Assembly: GCA_963812915.1 (NCBI GenBank)
Contig: CAWEXB010000014.1
Location: forward strand, 62,001 to 126,000
Source: JACVRW01 sp963812915
GTDB taxonomy: Bacteria; Actinomycetota; Thermoleophilia; Solirubrobacterales; Thermoleophilaceae
Direction: 5' to 3'
DNA length: 64,000 nt
This document shows positions 7,772-16,179 of this stretch, piece after piece. The position numbers and the translations under genes are program-made. The notes under the pieces were generated by a model. It was given only the letters and a program-made list of their open reading frames with translations, was not told the DNA's origin and ran no database searches. How positions within the stretch are numbered: position 1 is the stretch's first letter; each line of letters starts with the position of its first letter.

Positions 7772-9010
7772 ATGCCCGTGCGCTGCGGCGCCTACGAGAT
7801 CGTGGCGCCCATCTCGAGCGGCGCGATGGGCGCGGTCTATCGCGCGCGGCACCTCGAAGACGGGAACGAGGTGGCGCTGAAGCGCTTGCTCGAGCAGTCG
7901 GCGACGCGCCGTTTCGAGATCGAGGCTCGCCTGCTGGCCACGCTCGACCACCCGCGCGTCGTGCACGTGCTCGACCACTTCGAACACGAGGGCGACCACT
8001 TCCTCGTGATGGAGCTGGTGGATGGCCCGAGCCTGGCCCAGGTGCTGTCCGAGCGGGGTGCGCCCGGGCTGCCCGTCCGGGAGGCCGTCGACTACGCGCG
8101 GCAGGCCTGTGAGGCGCTCGCCTATGTCCACGAGCAGCACGTCATCCACCGCGACGTGAAGCCGGAGAACCTGATCCTGGGACGCGACGGAGTGGTGCTG
8201 GTGGACTTCGGCATCGCCCGCGAGCGCCGGGCGAGCGACGAGGGCACCGCCGCCGTCGGCACGCCCGGCTTCATGGCGCCGGAGGTCATCGGAGGGTCGG
8301 TCTCGCCGCGCTCGGACGTGTTCGGCGCGGCGGCCACGCTCTGGACGCTGATCGTGGGTGAGCCGCCACGCTACGGCGAGAGCGTCGCCCTGGACGTCGA
8401 CGCGCAGCTCTACGTGGCGCTTCGGGCCGGGCTGGAGCTGGATCCGAACCGTCGTACCGCCTCCGTGGAGGCGTTCGCCGCCGCGATCGGGGCACGGCTC
8501 TCCCCGGCTGTCGGGTCCCCGCTGGCGGTCAGCGTCCAGGAGCCCGGGATGCCGGCAACGCTGATGGAGGCCGTCGTTCGCGCGGCGGCGGGGGTGTTCG
8601 AGGCCGGGGCCGCCTCGATTGCCCTGCTCGACGCGTTCACCGGCGAGCTCGTATACGAGGCGGCCTGGGGCCCGAGCGCCGCGGAGGTCCTCGGGATGCG
8701 GATAGGGCGGGGCGTGGGTCTCGCGAGCGCCGTCGCGGCTAGTGGCATTGGCGAGGCCGTACCCGACTGCCACAGCGACGCCCGCTTTGCCGCGGCGGTC
8801 GCGGAAGGCACCGGCTACGTTCCGAGCACGATGCTGATCGTCCCGCTGCGACGCGCCGGCAGCACCGTCGGCGTGCTCCAGGTGCTCGACCGCCGCGACG
8901 GCGAGGGGTACGGCGCCGCCGACGTCGAGCGGGCGACGGCCTTTGCCGACCTGGCGTTGATTGCGGTGGACGTGCAGCTTGGCGGGCGGGACACCATCGC
9001 GCCGGGTTAG
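7772..9010 (+). CDS. Serine/threonine protein kinase with C-terminal GAF domain
   Basis: The 412-residue protein has a Hanks-type kinase domain (residues ~6-260). The glycine loop is ISSGAMGAVY, the ATP lysine is K37 in VALKRL, the catalytic loop is HRDVKPEN (126-133), DFG is at 145-147, and the GTPGFMAPE activation/P+1 segment follows. The glycine loop lacks the first canonical glycine. No membrane span or PASTA repeats follow; instead residues ~270-405 form a GAF-like sensor (GAASIALLDAFTGELVYEAAWG...VPLRRAGSTVGVLQVLD). A soluble kinase fused to GAF suggests control by a small ligand or redox state, which is inference. No phosphatase or substrate gene is adjacent. The start cannot lie much further downstream because the kinase fold begins at once. 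Confidence 0.92.
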   Translation: MPVRCGAYEIVAPISSGAMGAVYRARHLEDGNEVALKRLLEQSATRRFEIEARLLATLDHPRVVHVLDHFEHEGDHFLVMELVDGPSLAQVLSERGAPGLPVREAVDYARQACEALAYVHEQHVIHRDVKPENLILGRDGVVLVDFGIARERRASDEGTAAVGTPGFMAPEVIGGSVSPRSDVFGAAATLWTLIVGEPPRYGESVALDVDAQLYVALRAGLELDPNRRTASVEAFAAAIGARLSPAVGSPLAVSVQEPGMPATLMEAVVRAAAGVFEAGAASIALLDAFTGELVYEAAWGPSAAEVLGMRIGRGVGLASAVAASGIGEAVPDCHSDARFAAAVAEGTGYVPSTMLIVPLRRAGSTVGVLQVLDRRDGEGYGAADVERATAFADLALIAVDVQLGGRDTIAPG

Positions 9011-9158
9011 CGGCTCGCGGACGTCGGGAGCGGATGGCATTCGTGCCGCCGGGCGGCGCGGTGGGCTCGCCGCGGCTGGCCCGGCGGGGGATCGGGTGGA
9101 AACCTGGCGCGCTGTGCCGTCGCCGGCGAAGCGTGGAGGGTTTTGCGTGCTGGGGACT

Positions 9159-9179
9159 AAAAAGCCGCCACGTTCGGCT
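9159..9179 (-). terminator. Probable intrinsic terminator of sucD
   Basis: Read on the minus strand, AGCCG and CGGCT form a 5-bp GC-rich stem around a 7-base loop, followed at once by TTTTT. It lies 34 bases beyond the sucD stop and is the only stem plus U-run in the 202-base gap between the convergent kinase and sucD genes. The same gap also holds two copies of GTGGAGG-N-TTTT exactly 60 bases apart (9133 and 9193), of unknown meaning. Confidence 0.5.
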
Positions 9180-9212
9180 GCCGAGGAGTTCTGTGGAGGT
9201 TTTTCAGCCGAG

Positions 9213-10091
9213 CTACACCCGTGCGCCCAGGATCTCGACCGCGATCTCCGCCACCTGCGTGGGGTTGCGTCCCACCCGGACGCCCTTGCCCTCGAGCGCC
9301 TCCGCCTTGGCGGCGGCGGTGCCCTTCGATCCGCTCACGATCGCGCCGGCGTGGCCCATCGTCTTTCCCGGCGGCGCCGTGAAGCCGGCGATGTAGGCGA
9401 GCACGGGTTTCGATACGCGATCTCCGATGAACTCGGCCGCCTCCTCCTCGGAGGAGCCGCCGATCTCGCCACACATCACGATCAGCTCCGTCTCCGGGTC
9501 GGCCTCGAACAGCTCGATGATGTCGATGAAGCTGGAGCCCGGCACCGGGTCCCCGCCGATGCCGACGATCGACGAGTTGCCGAACCCGCGCTGGGCGAGC
9601 TCATTGCCGATCTGGTAGGTGAGCGTGCCGGAGCGGGAGACGAGGCCGACGTTGCCGGCCTTGAAGAACTGCGCCGGGATGATCCCGACGTTGGCCTTGT
9701 CCGGGGACAGGATGCCCGGGCAGTTCGGGCCGACCAGACGCGAGCGACCGTGGCCCAGGTGGTTGAACAGGCGGAGCTCGTCGTGTGCGGGGATGCCCTC
9801 GGTGATCGCGACGATCACCTCGATGCCGGCGTCCTCCGCCTCGAGGATCGAGTCGGCCGCGAATCTCGGCGGCACGAAGATCATCGCCGTATTGGCGCCC
9901 GTCTCCGCAACGGCGGCGTGGAAGGTGTCGAACACCGGGATGTCGTCCACGTCCTGGCCGCCCTTGCCGGGCGTGACGCCGGACACGACCTTGGTGCCGT
10001 AGTCGCGGTTGCGGAGCGTATGGAACGTGCCCTCGCGCCCGGTGATGCCGGCAACGCACAGGCGCGTCTGCCGGTCGACGAGGATGCTCAC
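9213..10091 (-). CDS. sucD: Succinyl-CoA ligase (ADP/GDP-forming) alpha subunit
   Basis: The 292-residue protein has the usual SucD length. It has the CoA-binding Rossmann domain (LCVAGITGREGTFHTLRNRDYGT), the GPNCPGILSP segment and the phosphohistidine loop GKTMGHAGAIVSG with the catalytic His. The enzyme interconverts succinyl-CoA and succinate with substrate-level phosphorylation in the TCA cycle. It needs the beta subunit SucC. The start is GTG at 10091, overlapping as GTGA the stop of what remains of sucC, the normal sucC-sucD coupling. The partner gene is internally deleted here (next entry), so a functional enzyme would need another sucC copy or the deletion is not real. Confidence 0.93.
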   Translation of the reverse strand: MSILVDRQTRLCVAGITGREGTFHTLRNRDYGTKVVSGVTPGKGGQDVDDIPVFDTFHAAVAETGANTAMIFVPPRFAADSILEAEDAGIEVIVAITEGIPAHDELRLFNHLGHGRSRLVGPNCPGILSPDKANVGIIPAQFFKAGNVGLVSRSGTLTYQIGNELAQRGFGNSSIVGIGGDPVPGSSFIDIIELFEADPETELIVMCGEIGGSSEEEAAEFIGDRVSKPVLAYIAGFTAPPGKTMGHAGAIVSGSKGTAAAKAEALEGKGVRVGRNPTQVAEIAVEILGARV

Positions 10092-10185
10092 CGCGCCAGC
10101 TCCACTACCCGCTCGGCCGCTCCGAGCATCGTCGTCTCGCCGTCCTTCGGAACAGCCGCTTGCCCTGGTATTCGAGGAGATCCAT
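10088..10185 (-). pseudogene. sucC: Internally deleted remnant of sucC (succinyl-CoA ligase beta subunit)
   Basis: From an ATG at 10185 the minus strand reads MDLLEYQGKRLFRR, which is the canonical SucC amino terminus (compare M-x-L-x-EYQ-x-K-x-LF). About 40 bases later a different frame reads DGETTMLGAAERVVELAR and stops at 10088, overlapping the sucD start as GTGA. That matches the usual SucC carboxy terminus and its normal junction with sucD. About 350 codons (1.05 kb) between are missing, and the two ends are out of frame with each other. Either the chromosome has lost the body of the gene, or the assembly collapsed it. Assignment rests on both end sequences and on position. Confidence 0.65.
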
Positions 10186-10244
10186 GGGGGTAGGTAGGTA
10201 CTATCCGGCGCCGCGCGAGGCCGCCCGAAACCTATCGAAGATCC

Positions 10245-10928
10245 ATGGCCCTACCGAAAGAAGTCAAGTTCGTTTCGTTCGACTGCTACGGCACCCTGAT
10301 CGACTGGGAGACGGGGGTCTACGAGGCCTTCCAGAAAGAGGCCGATCGAGACGGGTTCACGGTCGATCGCGAAGCGCTCGTCCCGCGCTTCATCGAGGTC
10401 CAGCGCGAGATCCAGCGCGGTTCGTACGAGCTCTACGCCGAGGTGCTGCGCCGCACCGCCGTGCGGGTGGCGAGGGAGCTCGGCTGGGACCTCGAGCCGT
10501 CGCGCTCGAACTTCCTCCCCAACAGCGTGCCGGCCTGGCAGCCGTTCCGCGAGACCAACGCCCAGCTCGAGCGCTTCGCCAAGAAGTACGAGCTCGGCAT
10601 TCTCTCGAACATCGACGACAAGCTCCTCGGCGCCACTCGCCGCCACCTCCGGACGGACCTCGACCTGGTCGTCACCGCGCAGCAGGTGCGTAGCTACAAG
10701 CCCGACCCGGCGCACTTCAAGGAATGCGCACGGCGGATCGAGGGCAACCGCAGGCGCTGGGTCCACATCGCCTCGGGCTACCCGACCGACGTAGACCCCT
10801 GCCTCAAGCAGAAGATCGCCGTGATCTGGGTCAACCGCCACGGCGAGGAGCTCGAGGCGGGCGCCAAGAAGCCGGACGCCGAGGTGAAGACCTTCCGCGA
10901 TGCCGGGAAGCTGCTGAAAGCCGCTTGA
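10245..10928 (+). CDS. HAD-superfamily hydrolase (subfamily IA, haloacid dehalogenase-like)
   Basis: The 227-residue protein has all four HAD motifs. Motif I is FDCYGTLIDW with the nucleophilic Asp, motif II is the SN in GILSNIDD, motif III is the Lys in VRSYKPDPAHF, and motif IV is ASGYPTDVDPC. The cap insertion after motif I (residues ~20-95) is the helical C1 type. This group includes 2-haloacid dehalogenases and phosphatases; the YGTLIDW context is common to type II dehalogenase-like proteins, but dehalogenation cannot be claimed. The ATG at 10245 has a purine-rich stretch (cgaaagaag) just inside, and no strong ribosome site. The stop overlaps the TTG start of the next gene as TTGA, so the two are coupled. 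Confidence 0.88.
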   Translation: MALPKEVKFVSFDCYGTLIDWETGVYEAFQKEADRDGFTVDREALVPRFIEVQREIQRGSYELYAEVLRRTAVRVARELGWDLEPSRSNFLPNSVPAWQPFRETNAQLERFAKKYELGILSNIDDKLLGATRRHLRTDLDLVVTAQQVRSYKPDPAHFKECARRIEGNRRRWVHIASGYPTDVDPCLKQKIAVIWVNRHGEELEAGAKKPDAEVKTFRDAGKLLKAA

Positions 10929-11705
10929 GGGCCGTCTCGGTCCACCGCGACGCGCTCGTGCTGACGAGCCGCATCTGGCAGACCACCGCCACGGCGCTCC
11001 GCGCCGGAGGGGAGGCGCTCGTGATCGACTCCCCCTACTTCCCGGACGAGCTGGACGCTCTCCCCGGCCTGCTGGCCGGAGCCGGCTTCGAGCCCGACGG
11101 CCTGCTCGCCACCCACGCCGACTTCGATCACCTGCTGGGGCGCCTCGCCTTCCCGGGGCTGGCGCTCGGCCTCGGCGAGGCGACGGTGGAGCGCCTCCAC
11201 CGCGAGCCCGGCGCCGCCCAGCGCGACCTGCGAGACCACGACGCCGAGCTGTACGTCTCGCGCCCGGGGCCGCTCGCACTCGGCCAGGTCCAGGGACTGC
11301 CGGTGCCCGGCCGGCTCGAGCTCGGCGACGAGGAGCTGGAGCTCCACCCCGCGGAGGGCCACACCGCCGACGGCACGGCGATCTTCGCCCGCTCCATGGG
11401 GGTGCTGGTCGTGGGCGACTACCTCTCCGACGTCGAGATCCCGATGATCTCCGCGGGCGGCTCCCTACGGGAGTACCGCGCCACGCTGGCCCGGTTCGCC
11501 CCGCTGGTCGAGGCGGCGGACGTGGTCGTCCCCGGGCACGGCGCGCCGCACGACCGCCGTCACCGCGCTCCGCCTCATCGACGAGGACGCCGACTACCTC
11601 GACGCGCTGGAGCGGGGCGACGAGCGGCCGAAGCTGCCGGCGGGACGCGACACCAAGGCGCAGCGGCGCATCCATGGCGAGAATCTCGCACGCGTCGGAC
11701 GATGA
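10925..11705 (+). pseudogene. Metallo-beta-lactamase-fold hydrolase with a frameshift near 11550
   Basis: Starting at the TTG at 10925 the frame encodes an MBL fold: LVIDSPYFPDELD, the metal motif THADFDHLLG (H-x-D-x-D-H), EGHTADGTAIF with a metal His, GDYLSD with the bridging Asp and VVVPGHGAPHD with the last His. At about 11547-11555 the conserved text moves to another frame, TALRLIDEDADYLDALERGDERPKL..., and ends at 11705. One inserted or deleted base explains this. The N-terminal ~205 residues carry all metal ligands, so loss of function is not certain even if the shift is real. The overlap with the HAD gene suggests a two-gene operon of small-molecule hydrolases. Confidence 0.75.
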
Positions 11706-11774
11706 GAGCGAGCCGAGACGCTCGCCGGCGTTTGACGAACCGTTGGTCCGGGCACATCGACGACGGAGAGTCGG

Positions 11775-14385
11775 GTGCCTCGCCGCAAGCTCATCGCACT
11801 GTTGGCGTCCTGCGTGGCGCTCGTCATGGCTGCGGATGCGGGGGCGGCCCCGACGCTCTCGATCTCGGACCGGCTCGAGCAACGTCGCTACGCGGCCGCC
11901 GGCGAGCGCGCCCGCATCATCGGCTTCGAGGACGGTCGCTTCTATGCGAATGGCTGGCACATCGCCGGCGAGATGGGCGGCGTGTGGACGGAGCCGATCA
12001 AGCTCGTCGACGGCGTGTGGTTCGGGATCGACGGCGAGTGGGTTGGGAAGGCCACGCGAGTTCAGGAGCGGCTGGGGCTACACGGAGGTCGATCTGCCGC
12101 CGACCGCCGGACTGCGGCTCGAGCGCACCGACTTCGTCCCGGACGGTCGCCGGGCGGCGCTCTTCGGGCTCACAATGACCAATACCGACGCCGGCGCGCG
12201 TACGGTGACGGTGAAGGTCGACGCCCACTCGGAGCTGATGGCGGAGTACCCGTGGAGCTTCGGCAACACGCCCCACGCCAGCGAGCAGCTGCGCCGACAC
12301 GGCGGAGTTCGACGAGGACGCCGGGGCGCTCGTTTTCAGGGACCAAGGAATGCTCCCGCATCCGAACGCGCTGCCGCACGACTACACGGCGCTGGTGGCA
12401 TCCGACCGCGATCCCGTGGGCCGGGATACGGGCCCCTCGCCGAACGGGTACCGCGGGCCGCAGGGGACGAACGTCTGCAGGCTCGAGGAGCTGCCCAGCG
12501 CGTGCGACGACGGGCCGTTCGGAAAGGGCGAGGGGGGGCAGCTGCGCTACGCGGTCACCGTGCCGGGCCGCGGCTCGGAGACGCTGTGGATCGCGGTGGC
12601 GGGCTCCGACCGGGACCCGGCGTCTGCCCGGGGTGAGCTCGATGCCGCCCTGCGCGATCCGGCCGCGCAGCTTGCGTCAAAGATCGCCGAGCGAGAGCGC
12701 TGGGGCGACTTCACGCGGCTCTCGCTACCCGGGGACCGCCGCCTCCAGCGGGCCGTCGACTGGGGCAAGCAGAACATCCTCGACCTCACCCGCGCCGCCG
12801 AGGACCTGGAGATCCGCTGGCTCGATCAGGGCAGGCAGTATCCCCCGCCCGTCGGCACGGTGGAGAGCGCCCGCTGGGTGGGCGCCGGCTTCCCGGACTA
12901 CCCGTGGATGTTCGCCACGGACGGCGAGTACACCGCCTTCGCGAGCGTCGCCGTCGGCCAGTTCGAGGCGATCAAGGACCACCTGCGCGGGACTGCGCGA
13001 CATCTCGGACATCCTCAACGACCGCTCCGGGCGTGGTCACCCACGAGGTGGTCTCGGACGGCTCGATCTGGTTCGGACACGACTCCGTCCGGACGAACCC
13101 CGAGACGGGCGAAGTCACGAACAACTTCAACACCGACGAGACCGTCAAGTTCCCGAGCGCCGTCGCGCTCGTCTGGCGCTGGACCGGTGACGACGCGTTC
13201 CGCGACGACCTGTACGACTTCGCCCGGCGCAACCTCCGCTACGTGGTCGAGAGGCTCGACGCCGACGGGGACGGCTGGCCCGAGGGCTCGGGCAACGTCG
13301 AGCGCGGCGGCATGGGCGTCGAGAAGCTCGACAACGCGGTCTACCTGATCCGCGGTCTGTTCGACCTCGCCGACATGGCGCGCGACCAGGCGCGACGGCG
13401 GCGACGTTCGCCTGGGCGAAGAACCTCGCGCGCCGGCTGCTCGACCGCTTCGAGGCCACCTGGTGGATGCCGGCCGAGGGGCAGTACGCCGACTCGATCG
13501 ACGATCCGCCCGTCCCCGGTCCCGACAACAACCAGCAGCAGGACAAGCACTGGATCGGCGTAACGCCGATGGAGGCGGAGCTCACCCTGGGCAGCAAGGA
13601 GACCTTCCCAGGCCTCGCCATTCGCGCACACGGGACAGAGGCCCTCGCGCTGCGCGAGACCGACTGCTACAGCGGAGCGCGGCCCTACAACCTCGGCCTC
13701 TTCCACACCGGCTGCGGTGGTGGCGCGGACCTCATGGGCGAGCGCACGATCTTCGGCCTCAACACCGCCATTCAGGCAGTCGGCGAGGGGAACTACGGCC
13801 GCCTCGGCCCCGGGCAACAGCAGCGCTACACCGACGCCGAGGCCGAGCCGATGTTCGGCCAGCCGTACACGGGCGGCACGCCCGACGAGCAGCCGGGCTC
13901 ACTGCCCGAGATCCTTCCCTCGCCCGACTTCGACCGGCCGGGCCCGCGCGACGCGAACATCGAACGCTGCTGGACCTGCCGCGCCATGTTCGTGCAGGCG
14001 TGGGGGCACTACGGCACGGCCTGGCCGGTCGTCCATCAGCAGCTCGGCGTGCGCCCGGACCTGGGCCGCCGGCGGCTCGAGGTGACGCCGCAGGTGCCCG
14101 CCGGCCAGAACCGGCGTCGCGGGAGAGAACATCCGCCTCGCCGATGGCGCCGTCGACGTCGAGGCATCGCGCAGCGGTCCGCGCTATCGCACATCCGTCG
14201 AGACCAATGTCGGCCTGGAGCGCCTCGTGCTCGGCCACACGGTCCCGGCAGGCACCGCGGTCGACCGCGTGACGCTCGACGGCGAGCGCTCGCGCTACCG
14301 CATCCGGCCGACGAACCGCGGCCTCGAGGTGCTGGTGGCCGCCAAGCCGTCCGGCAGCCACACGCTGATCGTCAGAGCTCGCTAG
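11775..14385 (+). pseudogene. Secreted six-hairpin glycosidase (glycogen-debranching-like), broken by about six frameshifts
   Basis: From the GTG at 11775 a signal peptide (RRKLIALLASCVALVMAADAGAA) leads into a beta-sandwich N-domain (IIGFEDGRFYANGWHIAGEMGGVWTEPIKLVDG). An (alpha/alpha)6-barrel region follows, with DYPWMFATDGEYTAFA, VTHEVVSDGSIWFG, NFNTDETVKFPSAVALVWRWTGD, LDADGDGWPEGSGNVER and NNQQQDKHWIGVTPMEAEL. The coding frame changes near 12055, 12290, 12990, 13035, 13395 and 14110, yet conserved sequence resumes each time. The C-terminal VETNVGLERLVLGHTVPAG domain ends at 14385, sharing CTAG with the convergent carboxylase stop. About 865 residues if repaired. The fold suggests an amylo-alpha-1,6-glucosidase or a related exo-glycosidase; the substrate is not assignable. 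Confidence 0.7.
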
Positions 14386-16130
14386 CGGATCAGCGCGATC
14401 CTGTCGCCCGTGGCGATCGAGCCGCCCTCGGAGACGCCCAGCTCCTCGACGGTTCCGGCACTGGGCGCCGTGATCTCGTTCTCCATCTTCATGGCCTCGA
14501 TCACACAGATGAGCGCGCCCTGGTCCACCTGTGCGCCCCGCTCGACCGCGACCCTCAGCACGGTGCCCTGAAGCGGAGAGGTGAGCTCGCCCGGGGCGCC
14601 GTCGCCGGCGCCGCCCTTGCGCTCACGCCGCGGCGCCTTGGGCGTCGCCGGGGCCGCCCCGTCCGCGATCGGCGTTCCGATCACCTTCACGTCGAACTTG
14701 CGGCCCGAGACCTCGACCGCGTATTCCCGCTCGACCGTCTGGTCTTCGTCCTGCTGGGTCTGCGGGGTGGACGGGAACGCGAGCTGCTGGAGCCACGCCT
14801 TGTCTTCCAGGAGGTCGCGGCAGGTCTCGCCGTTCGCCCACTGCTCGGTGGCGAGCAGCGCCCGGTGGAACGGAATCAGCGTCTTCACGCCCTCGATCTC
14901 GTATTCACCGAGCGCCCGCAGCATGCGCCTCGTCGAGGCGACGCGGTCGACGTCCCAGACGATCAGCTTCGCGATCATCGGGTCGTAGAGCGGGAGCACC
15001 TCGTAGCCCTCCTCGGCCCCCGAGTCGACTCGCACGAACGGGCCGGCGGGCTCGCGGTACGAGCCGATCCTGCCGGGGGCGGGCGCGAAGTTCTTCGAGG
15101 CGTCCTCGGCGTTGATGCGGCACTCGATCGCGTGGCCGCGGACGACCACGTCCTCCTGGCCGAAGGCGAGCGGCTCGCCGGCTGCGATCTTGATCTGCTC
15201 GCGCACGATGTCGATGCCGGTGACCATCTCGGTCACGCAGTGCTCGACCTGCACGCGGGTGTTCATCTCGAGGAAGAAGTACTCGCCGTCTTGGAGCAGG
15301 CCCTCGACGGTTCCCGCCGAGCGGTAGTCCACCGCTCGGGCGGCGTCGGTGCCGATCCTGCCGATGCGATCGCGCAGCTCGGGGTCGACCGTGGGCGCGG
15401 GGCTCTCCTCGATCAGCTTCTGGTGACGACGCTGCACGGAGCAGTCGCGCTCGAAGAGGTGGATGACGTTTCCGTGGGCGTCCGCCAGCACCTGCACCTC
15501 GACGTGTCGTGGGTCGGGCAGGTAGCGCTCGATGTACACCGTGGAGTCGGAGAAGAACTTCTCGCCTTCGCGCGCGGCGCCCTCGAACGCCTGCTCGAGC
15601 CGGTCTTCGGAGTCGGCCACACGGAAGCCCTTGCCGCCACCCCCGCCGGCGGCCTTGATCGCCGCCGGGTAGCCGATCGACTCGTCGATGATTCGCCGTG
15701 CGTCGTCGACGCTCGCCACGGGGTCGGTCGTACCGGGAACGATCGGCACGCCGGCCTCGTTCATGATCTCGCGCGCCCGGGTCTTCGAGCCCATGGCGTC
15801 GATCGCGCTCGCCGGCGGTCCGATGAAGGCCACCGAAGCCTCCTCGCAGGCCCGTGCGAAGGCGGCGTTCTCGGCCAGGAAGCCGTAGCCGGGGTGGATC
15901 GCCTGGGCGCCGGACTGGGCCGCGACCTCGAGGATCTTCTCCACCACCAGGTAGCTCTCGTTCGCCGGGCCGGGGCCGAGCAGGTACGCCTCATCCGCGC
16001 GGCGGACGTGCGGGGAGTCGCGGTCGGGCTCCGAGTAGACGGCGACGCTGCCGATGCCGAGCTCCTCGAGCGTCCGCATCACGCGGATCGCGATCTCGCC
16101 GCGGTTGGCGACCAAGATCTTCTCGAACAT
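14382..16130 (-). CDS. Acyl-CoA carboxylase alpha subunit: biotin carboxylase fused to biotin carboxyl carrier
   Basis: The 582-residue protein loads CO2 on its own biotin with ATP and serves a separate carboxyltransferase beta subunit. Residues 1-450 are biotin carboxylase: FEKILVANRGEIAIRVMRT, AIHPGYGFLAENAAFA, the ATP-grasp glycine loop KAAGGGGGKGFRV, ERDCSVQRRHQK, EMNTRVQVEH and the AECRINAED equivalent IECRINAED. After a variable linker the BCCP domain ends the protein with EAMKMEN; biotin would be on K548. Length and fusion are typical of actinobacterial AccA/PccA proteins for acetyl- or propionyl-CoA. Its beta partner is plausibly the gene at 47994-49559 and an epsilon-like protein lies at 27626-27874. 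It is divergent from the alpha/beta hydrolase gene with a 49-base gap. Confidence 0.93.
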   Translation of the reverse strand: MFEKILVANRGEIAIRVMRTLEELGIGSVAVYSEPDRDSPHVRRADEAYLLGPGPANESYLVVEKILEVAAQSGAQAIHPGYGFLAENAAFARACEEASVAFIGPPASAIDAMGSKTRAREIMNEAGVPIVPGTTDPVASVDDARRIIDESIGYPAAIKAAGGGGGKGFRVADSEDRLEQAFEGAAREGEKFFSDSTVYIERYLPDPRHVEVQVLADAHGNVIHLFERDCSVQRRHQKLIEESPAPTVDPELRDRIGRIGTDAARAVDYRSAGTVEGLLQDGEYFFLEMNTRVQVEHCVTEMVTGIDIVREQIKIAAGEPLAFGQEDVVVRGHAIECRINAEDASKNFAPAPGRIGSYREPAGPFVRVDSGAEEGYEVLPLYDPMIAKLIVWDVDRVASTRRMLRALGEYEIEGVKTLIPFHRALLATEQWANGETCRDLLEDKAWLQQLAFPSTPQTQQDEDQTVEREYAVEVSGRKFDVKVIGTPIADGAAPATPKAPRRERKGGAGDGAPGELTSPLQGTVLRVAVERGAQVDQGALICVIEAMKMENEITAPSAGTVEELGVSEGGSIATGDRIALIR

Positions 16131-16179
16131 TGCGGGCCGGGAGGTTATCGACGCGCCACCCTGGCCGGATAATGGTCAT

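Noticed and set aside
7691..9040. A 449-codon frame antisense to the GAF kinase
   Set aside because: Shadow of the kinase gene, low-complexity translation.
13467..16172. A 901-codon plus-strand frame covering the end of the glycosidase and the antisense of the carboxylase alpha gene
   Set aside because: Beyond 14110 it is antisense to a gene with every family motif; it is a GC-driven shadow.
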